64,000 nucleotides of DNA from an uncultured Winogradskyella sp. (GCF_947498345.1 NZ_CANMJY010000011.1:1-64000); one strand, 5' to 3'; counted from the stretch's first letter, positions 31,731-41,329 are shown. The notes: a model not told the origin generated them from the sequence alone. Made by a program: numbers and translations.

Positions 31731-32264
31731 TTAGTCATATTTTGCATTGAAGTTACCGTTCCATTTACCATGAACTTTGAGTACTTGCTCAATCACATCT
31801 CTTACGGCACCTTTTCCACCATTTTTGTGCGAAATATATTTAGAAATTGCTTTAATTTCTTGAGCAGCATCTTGTGGACAACACGGCAAACCTGCTAATT
31901 TCATTACAGGGTAATCTGGTATATCATCACCCATGTATAACATTTGTTGAGCAGATATATTGTGTTTATTCATGTATTCGTTAAGCTGCTCAATTTTATT
32001 ATGAGCCCCTAAATAAATGTCTTTTATACCTAAACCAGCCAAACGTTTTCTTACACCTTCATTAGAACCTCCAGAAATAATACACACATTATAGCCAGCA
32101 TCTACTGCTGTTTTGAGAGCAAAACCATCTTTTATATTCATAGTGCGTAACATTTCGCCTTCTGTGGTTACAGTGATGGTGCCATCGGTTAGTACACCGT
32201 CTACATCAAAAATAAAAGCGGTAATATATTCTAGGTATTCTTTATAGCTTTTAGCGTTGTCCAT
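31731..32264 (-). CDS. KdsC-type HAD phosphatase (3-deoxy-manno-octulosonate 8-phosphate phosphatase)
   Basis: 177 residues of the cap-less HAD subfamily: FDVDGVLTDGTITV (motif I), CIISGGSNEGVRKR (motif II), and MGDDIPDYPVMKLAGLPCCP (motif IV). It matches KdsC in length and order; the reaction would be removal of the 8-phosphate in Kdo synthesis for lipopolysaccharide. No other kds genes are in the window. It overlaps the DUF2520 gene by 14 bases. Confidence 0.9.
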   Translation of the reverse strand: MDNAKSYKEYLEYITAFIFDVDGVLTDGTITVTTEGEMLRTMNIKDGFALKTAVDAGYNVCIISGGSNEGVRKRLAGLGIKDIYLGAHNKIEQLNEYMNKHNISAQQMLYMGDDIPDYPVMKLAGLPCCPQDAAQEIKAISKYISHKNGGKGAVRDVIEQVLKVHGKWNGNFNAKYD

Positions 32265-33012
32265 GTGTTTTTTTTATTGAAGCAGTTAAAAGTTCATATA
32301 TTGCTTTATGTTCTTTAGATTCTATTTGTTTTAAATGACGCTTAATTGTCTTTTTATCATTACGTTTAGCAGGTCCTGTTTGTGCCATGTAAGGCGATAG
32401 GTCTTGGACTTTTTTAGCTGTTTCTATAATTAAGGGTTTTAAGATATCAAAATTAATACTCTTAGCATCACTAATTTCGTGAGCGATACGATACAATTGA
32501 TTGGTAAAATTATTTACAAAGACCGCTGACAGATGCAGTGTTTGTCTTTGCTCAGTATTGATTTTATAAGGTTTACAACCTAGTGCTTCTGCTAAATCTT
32601 TCATAAATTGTAGATTAGCTTTTTCAGTCACTTCAATACAAATAGGAATTTCACTAAAGTTTAATTCAGCAGCTTTAGAAAAGGTTTGTAAAGGATAAAA
32701 TACCGCACGTTGATTTTTTTTATCTAAATCATGTATAGATACACTACCAGAAGTATGTGCAATTAATCTATTCTCAAAGGGTAAATCTTTAGATAACTTT
32801 GAAATGCTATCATCACTCACTGCCATAATATAAATGTCAGCTTCTTTTAATTGTGATAAATCATCTGTAGTATCCACGTCGTTGGTATAAGATGATATCA
32901 CATTATACGAACGATTGTACCATTGTACAACAGAAACACTTTCTGCTTTTGAGAACGCTTTAAATAAATGTGTGGCGACATTTCCTGCACCAAGTAACAC
33001 AACAGAAATCAT
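32251..33012 (-). CDS. Rossmann-like and DUF2520 domain protein
   Basis: 253 residues. The N-terminal Rossmann-like domain starts VVLLGAGNVATHLFKAFSK (GAGNVA), followed by DIYIMAVSDDSISKLS and AHTSGSVSI. The C-terminal DUF2520 has LHLSAVFVNNFTNQLYRIA and SPYMAQTGPAKRNDKKTIKR. The architecture resembles ketopantoate-reductase or F420-dependent oxidoreductases, but the substrate is unknown. It is the first gene of the operon leading to KdsC-like, UbiA and Maf. Confidence 0.9.
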   Translation of the reverse strand: MISVVLLGAGNVATHLFKAFSKAESVSVVQWYNRSYNVISSYTNDVDTTDDLSQLKEADIYIMAVSDDSISKLSKDLPFENRLIAHTSGSVSIHDLDKKNQRAVFYPLQTFSKAAELNFSEIPICIEVTEKANLQFMKDLAEALGCKPYKINTEQRQTLHLSAVFVNNFTNQLYRIAHEISDAKSINFDILKPLIIETAKKVQDLSPYMAQTGPAKRNDKKTIKRHLKQIESKEHKAIYELLTASIKKTHGQR

Positions 33013-33069
33013 AGTGTAAAAATACTAAGATTATCTCTTTTAGATAAGTACTCACAAGATTAAAAATAA

Positions 33070-33077
33070 TAACTTTG
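33070..33077 (+). promoter_or_regulatory. -7 box TAACTTTG of the truncated haemoglobin gene
   Basis: TAACTTTG matches TAnnTTTG and ends only 5 bases before the ATG at 33083, predicting a leaderless or nearly leaderless mRNA. No TTG at the expected -33 position. Confidence 0.45.
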
Positions 33078-33082
33078 TATCG

Positions 33083-33472
33083 ATGAGAAAAAACGACCTC
33101 AAGACAAGAGATGATGTCTTTAAATTAGTATCTGCTTTTTATGAAAAAGTAAGGAAAGATAAAGCATTAGGCCCTTTTTTTAATGAGACAATTAAAGATT
33201 GGGATGCACATTTACAACACCTTACTACCTTTTGGGAATCGAGCTTGTTTTTAAAAACCAAGTATTATGGCAATCCTTTAGAGGCTCATGTAAAGGTTGA
33301 TGCCGAGCATAATAACAGTATTACAGAATTGCATTTTGGTTTGTGGTTAAACCTTTGGTTTCAAACCATCGATGAGCTTTTTGAAGGCGATTATGCTGAG
33401 AATGCAAAACGTCGAGCAAGAAAAATGGGAACATTTTTATATTTAAAAATCTTTGAAGCAAGGAATTCTTAA
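33083..33472 (+). CDS. Group III truncated haemoglobin
   Basis: 129 residues of the 2-on-2 globin fold: VFKLVSAFYEKVRKDKALGP, FFNETIKDWDAHLQHLTTFW (B/E region), YGNPLEAHVKV with the likely proximal His, and HFGLWLNLWFQTIDELFEGD. It probably binds oxygen or nitric oxide; group III globins lack a fixed role. It is a divergent neighbour of the DUF2520 gene and 58 bases before mscL, so the two might be cotranscribed. A 12-bp palindrome ATCGTTAACGAT overlaps its stop. Confidence 0.92.
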   Translation: MRKNDLKTRDDVFKLVSAFYEKVRKDKALGPFFNETIKDWDAHLQHLTTFWESSLFLKTKYYGNPLEAHVKVDAEHNNSITELHFGLWLNLWFQTIDELFEGDYAENAKRRARKMGTFLYLKIFEARNS

Positions 33473-33530
33473 TCGTTAACGATCTTCTTTATAAATTTAC
33501 GTTTTATTCAAAATCAAAACTATAAAGCGT

Positions 33531-33980
33531 ATGAAACTCCTTAAAGAATTTAAAGAATTTGCGGTAAAAGGTAATATGATGGATATGGCTATTGGTATCA
33601 TCATAGGTGCTGCATTTAATAAAGTTATAGATGTGCTTGCTAAGCAGGTGTTATTACCACCTTTAGCATTATTATCTGATGGTCTTATTTTTCAGGATGA
33701 AAAGTTAGTATTGAGAGATGCCATTACTGATGCTTCAGGAGTGGTTACAACAAGCGAAGTTGCCATTGCTTATGGTGCATTGTTTGAAGTGTTTTTAGAT
33801 TTTTTGATTATTGGGTTTACTGTTTTTATTGTTGTAAAAGCCATGAATCGTTTACGCAATAAAGCTCAAGACACAAAAGACGAAACGGTTGTAACTCCAA
33901 AGGACATTCAGCTTTTATCAGATTTAAAAGATTTAATGGAGGAACAGAACCAACTTTTAAAATCTAAGATTTCAAATTAA
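33531..33980 (+). CDS. mscL: Large-conductance mechanosensitive channel
   Basis: 149 residues: FKEFAVKGNMMDMAIGIIIG (N-terminal helix and TM1), ALFEVFLDFLIIGFTVFIVV (TM2), and a C-terminal cytoplasmic helix ending QNQLLKSKI. The family opens under membrane tension to release solutes. The N-terminus LLKEFKEFAVKGN is a near-perfect match to the family. Confidence 0.95.
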   Translation: MKLLKEFKEFAVKGNMMDMAIGIIIGAAFNKVIDVLAKQVLLPPLALLSDGLIFQDEKLVLRDAITDASGVVTTSEVAIAYGALFEVFLDFLIIGFTVFIVVKAMNRLRNKAQDTKDETVVTPKDIQLLSDLKDLMEEQNQLLKSKISN

Positions 33981-34051
33981 TTGAAAGGTTATTGACAATT
34001 TTTAACGCTTTTTCGTGACTTAAAAACAAAGTCTAAATCATCAAAAAGCCA

Positions 34052-34059
34052 TATCTTTG
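34052..34059 (+). promoter_or_regulatory. -7 box TATCTTTG of the cytochrome c biogenesis gene
   Basis: An exact TAnnTTTG match, 27 bases before the ATG at 34087. A TTG codon inside the box (34057) opens the frame ten codons earlier but cannot be translated if transcription starts here. Confidence 0.5.
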
Positions 34060-34086
34060 CACGAGCTTAAAAAAGCCTATCCAGCT

Positions 34087-37000
34087 ATGCAAAAGAAAAT
34101 CGCGAATTTCCTATTCTCTACCCGACTTACTGCTGTTTTGTTTATTGTCTTTGCCGTCGCCATGGCAACAGGAACTATCTTAGACAGAAACATGGAGACC
34201 TCTCCAACACCATATACAAGGACATTAATATACAATGCTTGGTGGTTTGAAGCAATCATGGTCTTTTTTGTAATCAATTTTGTAGGTAATATTTTTAGAT
34301 ACAGACTTCATAAAAAAGAAAAGTGGGCAACTTTAATATTGCATTTAGCTTTCATTTTTATTCTCTTAGGTGCTTTTGTGACACGATATATAGGTTACGA
34401 AGGTATGATGAATATTAGGGAAGGTGAAACCGAAAGTCAGTTTCGTTCTCAAAAAACCTATATCAGTGGCCGCATTCTCGGTGATTATAAAATTAAGGGG
34501 CAGTTACAGCAGCGTAATATAATGGAAGTCGTCGATTTTTCACCTAGATTAGATAATGACTTCAATGCTACTTATGATTATGGAGGTACTGAAGTTAATC
34601 TTAAGCTAAAAAAGTTTATTAAAGGGGCAGAGAAAGATATTATACCAGATGATAGTGGTGAGAGCTATTTAAAAATTGTTGAAGCTGGTGATGGACAATC
34701 TCACAATCATTTTTTGAAAGTGGGCCAAGTATCTAATTTGCACAACGTTCTTATTTCCTTGAATAAGGAACAAGAAGGTGCTATTAATATTACCAATACT
34801 GAAAATGGGTTGTTTATAAGATCACCTTTTGAGGGAGAATTTTTTACCATGGCTACTGGTAAAAGAGGTAAGCTTGTTAAAGATAGTTTACAACCTTTAG
34901 CACTACGCTCACAATACATTATTGGTAATAGACAATTAGTGTTTCCTAAGCCAGTAGTTAAAGGTGTTTTTGATATTGTTAAGAAGCCAAAAATATTAAA
35001 GGGAGATGAAAGTGGTATTGTCCTCGATATTACTGCTAATGGTGAGACAAAAAGTGTTAACCTACTTGGTGGTCCAGGAACTTATCCAAGAATAGAAGAA
35101 GTTGAGGTTGGTGGATTAGACATAGCTTTACGATACGGTTCTAGACTAGAGCAACTACCTTTTGAGATAAAATTGAATGATTTTATTGCTGAAAAATATC
35201 CTGGTACCGAAAAAGCATATTCGTCCTATGAGAGTAAAGTAACGGTTTTAGATAAGGAAAATGGCGATTTTGATTATCATATCTATATGAATAATATACT
35301 AGATCATAGTGGCTACCGTTTCTTTCAAGCAAGTTTTGACCCGGATGAAAAAGGAACCGTGCTTTCTGTTAATCATGATCGTTGGGGAACATATATTACC
35401 TATACGGGTTATATGCTCTTGTATTTTGGTCTAATGGCGATTTTATTTGCTAAAAACACAAGATTTGATGATATAAGAAAACGACTTGGAAAGCTGAAAA
35501 AGAAGAAAGCTAAGCTGATGACTATGATAGTTTTGCTACTCAGTTTTTCTGGCTTTGCACAACAACATTCTGATAATGATGGACATAATCATTCGCAAAA
35601 CCTAAGACCTACAAAAATTCAGATAGATTCTGTTCTAAGTGCTAATATTACACCAGTAAAACACGCAGATAAGTTTGCGAAAATGGTCATTCAGGATTAT
35701 AGTGGCCGTATGATGCCAATGCATACTTATGCTTCTGAGATGCTACGTAAACTCAGTAAAAGGGATGTATATGAAGATTTTAATGCAACTCAGGTATTTT
35801 TATCTATTCAAGAAAGTCCATTGCTATGGTATAATGTACCTATTATTTATTTAAAGAAAAGAAAAGCAGATTCCATACGAACACTTATTGGTGTTGATTT
35901 TGGCGAAAAGTATGTAAGTCTTGTTGATTTTTTCACTCCCGATGGGCGATATAAACTTGGGCCATACTTAGAAGAGGCATATAAAGCACAAGTACCAAAT
36001 GGGTTTCAAAAAGAAGTTAAGGAAGCTGATTCCCGGGTTAATTTATTATACAATGCAATTGAAGGACGCTCGATTAAAATATTTCCAGTTCCGGAAGATG
36101 AAAATAATACTTGGATATCGTCATTAGAATATAGGGAAGAAGGGTATCGTGATAAGATTAAGGATTCCTTGTACACCAATTTTATTAATAATGGTTTTAG
36201 TGCGTATCTAGTCACTTTAAATAATGCTAAACAGACTGGGGATTTTTCAAAAGCTGAAGAATTGCTTGAAGGGATAAAGAAAACGCAACAAAAGTTTGGC
36301 AGCGAAATAATGCTTTCAGATGAAAAGATAGAATACGAAATTCTATATAACAAATACGATATTTTCAAAAAGCTCTTTAGTTGGTATATGTATGCAGCTA
36401 CAATTCTCTTTTTGTTAATTATTATTCAAATATTTAATTATAAAAGCAAATGGCTTAAGGTAGTAATCAATAGTCTAATAGGCGTTATTGTCCTATTATT
36501 TATCATGCATCTGGGAGGTTTAATTTGGAGATGGTATTTGTCTGGTCATGCACCTTGGAGTGATGCTTATGAGTCTATGATATATGTAGCATGGTCTGTA
36601 ATGTTATTTGGATTGCTATTAGGAAGAAAAAGTAATTTAACGGTTGCTGCATCTGCATTTGTTTGCTCTATGATTTTAATGGTAGCACACTGGAATTGGA
36701 TGGATCCGGCAATTGCAAACTTGCAACCTGTTCTTCAAGGGTATTGGTTAATGATTCATGTATCAGTTATTGTGGCAAGCTATGGACCTTTTGCAATCGG
36801 TATGATTCTAGGTATTGTAGCTCTATTACTTATGATTCTTACTAATAAAGAAAATAAAGAGCGCATGCTTATTAACATTAAGGAGTTAACCATTATTAAT
36901 GAAATGGCTTTAACTGTTGGATTAGTAATGTTAACTATAGGAAACTTTCTTGGAGGTATGTGGGCAAACGAAAGCTGGGGACGTTATTGGGGCTGGGATC

Positions 37001-37284
37001 CAAAAGAAACTTGGGCATTAATAAGTATAATGATATATGCTTTTGTGATTCATATGCGATTAGTACCAGGTCTTAGAGGACGTTGGTTATATAACTTAAT
37101 GTCAGTTCTGGCTTTTGGAAGTATTTTAATGACCTATTTTGGTGTTAACTTCTATTTGTCTGGTTTGCATGCTTATGCTAGTGGTGATCAAATATTAAGC
37201 TTTCAGTTTATAGCTATTACTTTGGCTATCATTGCCATATTAGCTTTTTTAGCTTATACAAAGAATAAGCAATATTATAAGTAA
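34087..37284 (+). CDS. Cytochrome c biogenesis protein, ResB-CcsA fusion
   Basis: 1065 residues from ATG 34087. The N-terminal half is ResB-like: membrane helices, then a large periplasmic domain and a helix near YITYTGYMLLYFGLMAILFA. The C-terminal third is CcsA: six to eight helices with the haem-handling WWD motif WANESWGRYWGWDPKETWA and flanking His. It belongs to cytochrome c maturation system II, which ferries haem and attaches it to apocytochromes outside the inner membrane. In the middle a Ser/Gly/His-rich stretch (HSDNDGHNHS) follows a signal-like helix. Confidence 0.94.
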   Translation: MQKKIANFLFSTRLTAVLFIVFAVAMATGTILDRNMETSPTPYTRTLIYNAWWFEAIMVFFVINFVGNIFRYRLHKKEKWATLILHLAFIFILLGAFVTRYIGYEGMMNIREGETESQFRSQKTYISGRILGDYKIKGQLQQRNIMEVVDFSPRLDNDFNATYDYGGTEVNLKLKKFIKGAEKDIIPDDSGESYLKIVEAGDGQSHNHFLKVGQVSNLHNVLISLNKEQEGAINITNTENGLFIRSPFEGEFFTMATGKRGKLVKDSLQPLALRSQYIIGNRQLVFPKPVVKGVFDIVKKPKILKGDESGIVLDITANGETKSVNLLGGPGTYPRIEEVEVGGLDIALRYGSRLEQLPFEIKLNDFIAEKYPGTEKAYSSYESKVTVLDKENGDFDYHIYMNNILDHSGYRFFQASFDPDEKGTVLSVNHDRWGTYITYTGYMLLYFGLMAILFAKNTRFDDIRKRLGKLKKKKAKLMTMIVLLLSFSGFAQQHSDNDGHNHSQNLRPTKIQIDSVLSANITPVKHADKFAKMVIQDYSGRMMPMHTYASEMLRKLSKRDVYEDFNATQVFLSIQESPLLWYNVPIIYLKKRKADSIRTLIGVDFGEKYVSLVDFFTPDGRYKLGPYLEEAYKAQVPNGFQKEVKEADSRVNLLYNAIEGRSIKIFPVPEDENNTWISSLEYREEGYRDKIKDSLYTNFINNGFSAYLVTLNNAKQTGDFSKAEELLEGIKKTQQKFGSEIMLSDEKIEYEILYNKYDIFKKLFSWYMYAATILFLLIIIQIFNYKSKWLKVVINSLIGVIVLLFIMHLGGLIWRWYLSGHAPWSDAYESMIYVAWSVMLFGLLLGRKSNLTVAASAFVCSMILMVAHWNWMDPAIANLQPVLQGYWLMIHVSVIVASYGPFAIGMILGIVALLLMILTNKENKERMLINIKELTIINEMALTVGLVMLTIGNFLGGMWANESWGRYWGWDPKETWALISIMIYAFVIHMRLVPGLRGRWLYNLMSVLAFGSILMTYFGVNFYLSGLHAYASGDQILSFQFIAITLAIIAILAFLAYTKNKQYYK

Positions 37285-37354
37285 ATATATCTCTGCCTCC
37301 ATTTTTTAACGATTAGAATTTTTCATAACTTGAGGTTTTAAACCAACCCTCTCA

Positions 37355-37543
37355 ATGAATTACTTCAAAAAATTAGGAGCTGCAAACTTATTAATGCTCT
37401 TATTATGTGCCGTTATAGTACTTGTTGCTGAATATTTATTTCTAACCGGAGATCAAATGCATGGAATATTTGTTGGCCTATGGGCTCCAACATTATTAGG
37501 TGTGATGATTTACCTAAAACTTGTGGACCATGGTGGCAAATGA
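37355..37543 (+). CDS. Small membrane protein (62 aa)
   Basis: 62 residues, two predicted helices: ANLLMLLLCAVIVLVAEYLF and MHGIFVGLWAPTLLGVMIYL. No family was recognised. It lies 70 bases after the cytochrome c assembly gene and overlaps a second tiny membrane protein gene by 14 bases. The position suggests a link with cytochrome assembly or respiration, but this is only context. Confidence 0.68.
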   Translation: MNYFKKLGAANLLMLLLCAVIVLVAEYLFLTGDQMHGIFVGLWAPTLLGVMIYLKLVDHGGK

Positions 37544-37640
37544 CATTGTATTATGGTTTTCTGTTATAGTTATTGCTTTAGTAGCATTATGGGCTGTTCT
37601 TATGATTCGTGCTTATAATAAAGCAAGCCGAAACGATTAA
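37530..37640 (+). CDS. 36-residue single-helix membrane protein
   Basis: A short gene from ATG 37530 to TAA 37638-37640, in a different frame from and overlapping the 62-residue gene by 14 bases. It encodes MVANDIVLWFSVIVIALVAL followed by WAVLMIRAYNKASRND: one membrane helix and a short basic/polar tail. The overlap points to translational coupling. Small size makes this call less certain than its neighbours. Confidence 0.55.
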   Translation: MVANDIVLWFSVIVIALVALWAVLMIRAYNKASRND

Positions 37641-37749
37641 TTTTATAGATTACTTTTATTTTTTTGAAAATAATGCGCATATTTGTGCCATTATGATTGC
37701 TTAATACACCCTTCGGATAAAATTATCACAAGCTCCTGTGATGTCAATT

Positions 37750-37773
37750 GTTAAACAAATTTGTTTGTTTAAC
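37750..37773 (+). promoter_or_regulatory. Inverted repeat upstream of the MATE gene
   Basis: GTTAAAC (37750-37756) and GTTTAAC (37767-37773) flank a 10-base core, and AAACAAATTTGTTT (37753-37766) is itself a perfect palindrome. It lies 28 bases before the ATG. A second, weaker repeat ATCACA..TGTGAT is just upstream (about 37725-37742). It may be a regulator site; the arm order is inverted relative to the TetR-type operators. Confidence 0.4.
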
Positions 37774-37800
37774 TATGTTTTACTATACATTTTTTAAGTT

Positions 37801-39207
37801 ATGCAATCCAATAAAATTTCTATAAAACAATTTTTTAAATATTTAAGAGTCGCAGTTTCTGGTAAGGAACAAAATTTTACATCTGGTAGTATTCGCCGAG
37901 CAGTTTTTATGTTATCTATTCCCATGATATTAGAAATGCTCATGGAGTCGATATTTGCCATCGTAGATATATTCTATGTCTCTAAAGTGAGTGTTAATGC
38001 CGTAGCTACAATTGGTCTTACCGAATCTGTAATAACTTTAGTTTATGCCGTAGCAATAGGCTTAAGTATGGCTGCAACTGCAATTGTAGCTAGGCGCATA
38101 GGCGAGCAAGATAGAATAGGTGCTTCTCAAGCTGCCGTGCAAGTTATTGGGTTGGGCATTTTTGTTGCTACAATTATTAGTGTCATAGGCATTCTTTATC
38201 CTAAGGACATACTACAGTTAATGGGTGGGGAACCAGATTTAATTGCTGAGGGGTATGGGTATACTCAAATCTTACTTGGTGGTAATATAACTATAATGTT
38301 ACTGTTTTTAATTAACGCTATTTTTAGAGGAGCAGGGGATGCATCCATAGCGATGTGGGCACTGGTATTGTCTAATGGATTAAATATTATTTTAGATCCC
38401 ATGTTTATTTTTGGGTTTGGCCCAATACCAGCTTTTGGTGTAGAAGGAGCAGCAATAGCTACAACTATTGGTAGAGGAACTGCGGTGGTTTTTCAACTCA
38501 TGGTATTGTTTTTTGGGTGGAGTAAAATAAAAGTAGAGTTGAAAGATCTAGTACTGCGTGTAGCAGTAATGTTAAATCTAATTAAAGTATCGTTAGGTGG
38601 TATTGGTCAGTTTTTAATAGGAACATCATCATGGGTATTTTTAATGCGTATTATGAGTGAATTTGGTAGCGAGGTCCTTGCGGGCTATACAATAGCTATT
38701 CGCGTAATGATGTTTACTTTAATGCCAGCATGGGGAATGAGTAATGCAGCTGCTACTTTGGTCGGACAGAATTTAGGGGCAAAAAAGCCACAACGTGCAG
38801 AAGATTCTGTATGGAAAACTGGAAAATACAGCGCTATTTTTATGGGATTAGTATCAGTTGTATATCTCATATTTGCACCAGAGATTATTTCGTGGTTTAC
38901 ACAAGAAGCAGAAGTGATAAAAAATGGTGCTTTATGTCTTAGAATTATTGCAGCAGGTTATGTATTCTATGGTTATGGGATGGTTATTATTAATGCATTT
39001 AATGGTGCAGGTGATACTAAAACACCAACATGGATTAACTTTATTTGCTTTTGGATGTTTCAGCTACCATTTGCGTATCTCATGGCATTAAACCTTGATT
39101 TTGGACCAATTGGGGTTTTCGCTGCCATTACATTGGCAGAAGTTTTAATCACTGTAATAGGTATACTTTGGTTTAAAAAAGGGTATTGGAAATCTGTCAA
39201 TGTTTAG
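37801..39207 (+). CDS. MATE family efflux transporter
   Basis: 468 residues with 12 predicted helices in two bundles. SIRRAVFMLSIPMILEMLME and FYVSKVSVNAVATIGLTESV are characteristic of the first half; NAAATLVGQNLGAKKPQRAE and GYGMVIINAFNGAGDTKTPT of the second. It exports drugs or metabolites using a sodium or proton gradient. It is monocistronic, with an inverted repeat in its promoter region. Confidence 0.93.
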   Translation: MQSNKISIKQFFKYLRVAVSGKEQNFTSGSIRRAVFMLSIPMILEMLMESIFAIVDIFYVSKVSVNAVATIGLTESVITLVYAVAIGLSMAATAIVARRIGEQDRIGASQAAVQVIGLGIFVATIISVIGILYPKDILQLMGGEPDLIAEGYGYTQILLGGNITIMLLFLINAIFRGAGDASIAMWALVLSNGLNIILDPMFIFGFGPIPAFGVEGAAIATTIGRGTAVVFQLMVLFFGWSKIKVELKDLVLRVAVMLNLIKVSLGGIGQFLIGTSSWVFLMRIMSEFGSEVLAGYTIAIRVMMFTLMPAWGMSNAAATLVGQNLGAKKPQRAEDSVWKTGKYSAIFMGLVSVVYLIFAPEIISWFTQEAEVIKNGALCLRIIAAGYVFYGYGMVIINAFNGAGDTKTPTWINFICFWMFQLPFAYLMALNLDFGPIGVFAAITLAEVLITVIGILWFKKGYWKSVNV

Positions 39208-39352
39208 CCCTAATTATAACGCATTTTATGAGATAAGACTTCTTAAATGTTAATATTTTTTGCATTTCATCGTAAAAATACGCTTTTTGTAGATTTTTAT
39301 AAGATTTTGGACTAGTTTTAGAACTGATAGTTCACTAAACCGCCCAAATCTT

Positions 39353-40129
39353 ATGAGAACTTTTATCAAATTTCAGTATGCCTTAGTAGTATTGCTATGT
39401 TTTAATCTCTCTTATGCACAAACGGAAATACAAACTGTTAGAATAGATTTTCAAAATCCAGAAGGTTTTACCAGACATTTAGCATTAGGCTTTGTGCAAG
39501 ATAATTCAGCTACAGATGGTGTAGACTATGGTTATGATGCGCCATATATAAATGATTTACAAGATGATCTAAACTGGATGATAAACGATAATCGTTATGT
39601 TATTCAGGGAGTAGGAGCATTCAATGCCAATAAATATTACCCTTTGGGAATGTTTCTTACCAATACAGGAGAGGTTACAATTTCATTAAGTGCGTTAGAA
39701 AATTTCGAAAGCTCAATAGATGTTTATTTATATGACTTGGAGTTGAATACATATACACATTTGAGTGCTGCAAATTTAGTACAAAGTATATCGGCTGGTG
39801 ACTATATCAACAGGTTTTTCATTACATTTTCTAATAATGTACATACAGAGATTAGTAACAATTACTTGTTGTCTATAAACGATAATAATAAAGATGATAT
39901 TACTGTTAGGTATTCAAGCCAACAGGATCAGATAAATGTTTTAGGTTTATCCTATGGTGATAATTTAAGTTTAACACTTTACAATATTGTCGGAAAAAAG
40001 ATTAAACAAGAAAGTATTTCTACTAATAAAAGTCATATTAGTACATCAGAAATATCTGAAGGCATTTATCTGGTTAGAATAGAAACTTCAACTTTTGCAT
40101 ACTCAACTAAAGTTTGTATCACTAATTGA
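39353..40129 (+). CDS. Secreted protein with T9SS type A sorting domain
   Basis: 258 residues: signal peptide (about 1-22, ending LSYAQ), an uncharacterised beta-rich domain, and from about residue 190 a type IX secretion sorting domain (VLGLSYGDNLSLTLYNIVGK, then EGIYLVRIETSTFAYSTKV). The protein is exported through the outer membrane and probably surface-anchored. Domain 25-185 was not recognised. Confidence 0.85.
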   Translation: MRTFIKFQYALVVLLCFNLSYAQTEIQTVRIDFQNPEGFTRHLALGFVQDNSATDGVDYGYDAPYINDLQDDLNWMINDNRYVIQGVGAFNANKYYPLGMFLTNTGEVTISLSALENFESSIDVYLYDLELNTYTHLSAANLVQSISAGDYINRFFITFSNNVHTEISNNYLLSINDNNKDDITVRYSSQQDQINVLGLSYGDNLSLTLYNIVGKKIKQESISTNKSHISTSEISEGIYLVRIETSTFAYSTKVCITN

Positions 40130-40177
40130 TAAACTTAAACGCATTTTTAGTAATTTTAAGAATAAAAATTATTACAA

Positions 40178-41329
40178 ATGCCGAAGCAAAATTTAGGACT
40201 CAATACCATATGTACACATATTGGTGAAATTAAAGACGAGCAATTTAAAGGATCTGTATCACCCATATACCTGAGTTCCTCATATGAATTTTTAGATGTG
40301 GATGTAAAACGCTATCCACGTTATTTTAACACACCAAACCAAGAGTATTTGTCTAAAAAGATTGCTGCTTTAGAGTATACCGACGCTGCTATGATTTTTG
40401 GCTCTGGTATGGCAGCAATTAGTCATATGTTTTTTGCCTTTTTACAAAAAGGGGATCATTTGGTGGTACAAAATACCCTGTACGGCGGAACAGTTAATTT
40501 TATTAAAGAAGAGTTTCCAAAATATGGAATTGAATACACCTTTACAAATGGGTATAAAGTTGAAGACTTTGAAGCTGCAATTCAAGATAATACAAGGTTG
40601 ATTCATATAGAGTCTCCTTCTAATCCATTATTAACAGTAACAGATATTAAGGCAATCGCTAAGTTGGGTAAAACTAAAGGTATTTTTACTTCAATTGATA
40701 ATACATTTGCTTCTCCTGTTAATCAAAATCCTATAGATTTGGGTATAAATATGGTAATGCATTCAGCCACTAAGTATTTTGGCGGTCATAGCGATATATG
40801 TGCAGGAGCTGTAGCAAGTTCTAAAGAAAATATTGAGCGTATATGGAATGTCAGTAAAAACCTTGGAGGAAGTCTAAGCGATATGACGGTTTGGATGTTA
40901 GAGCGCAGTATGAAAACTCTGGGACTTCGGGTTAAGGCACAAACCAAAAATGCTATGAAACTAGCTAAATGGCTTAATAAACATCCTAAGGTTTTAAGAG
41001 TTTATTATCCAGGATTAAAATCACATCCAGAGCATAAATTGGCAAAATCTCAAATGAAAGGTTTTGGTGCTATGCTGTCATTTGAATTGATCCATGACTT
41101 AGATTCAGAGCAATTTCAAAATGAATTAAAACTTATCAAATCGTCAATGAGTCTTGCTGGTATTGAGAGCACAGTACTCTCACCACATTTAACGTCTCAT
41201 GCATTGTTAAGTCCAGCAGAACGTGAAGCAGTTGGAATTAGTGATCAGCTTATTCGTTTTTCGGTTGGGATAGAAGCGTTTAAAGACCTTAAACATGATA
41301 TTGCTCAAGCTATCGCTGTGCTAGATTAG
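40178..41329 (+). CDS. Cys/Met metabolism PLP enzyme (cystathionine gamma-synthase/lyase family)
   Basis: 383 residues, full length. FGSGMAAISHMFFAFLQKGD and YGGTVNFIKEEFPKYGIEYT are family positions, and the PLP Lys is in MHSATKYFGGHSDICAGAV. The C-terminus HLTSHALLSPAEREAVGI-DQLIRFSVGIE is typical of cystathionine gamma-synthases and lyases and methionine gamma-lyases; the exact reaction is not decided. The stop region overlaps the convergent DUF2490 gene by 20 bases. Confidence 0.9.
   Translation: MPKQNLGLNTICTHIGEIKDEQFKGSVSPIYLSSSYEFLDVDVKRYPRYFNTPNQEYLSKKIAALEYTDAAMIFGSGMAAISHMFFAFLQKGDHLVVQNTLYGGTVNFIKEEFPKYGIEYTFTNGYKVEDFEAAIQDNTRLIHIESPSNPLLTVTDIKAIAKLGKTKGIFTSIDNTFASPVNQNPIDLGINMVMHSATKYFGGHSDICAGAVASSKENIERIWNVSKNLGGSLSDMTVWMLERSMKTLGLRVKAQTKNAMKLAKWLNKHPKVLRVYYPGLKSHPEHKLAKSQMKGFGAMLSFELIHDLDSEQFQNELKLIKSSMSLAGIESTVLSPHLTSHALLSPAEREAVGISDQLIRFSVGIEAFKDLKHDIAQAIAVLD

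Noticed and set aside
37750..37773. Third copy of the TetR-type operator before the MATE gene
   Set aside because: The half-site GTTTAAC is shared, but the arms are in the opposite order and the spacing differs from the twin 30-bp palindromes.
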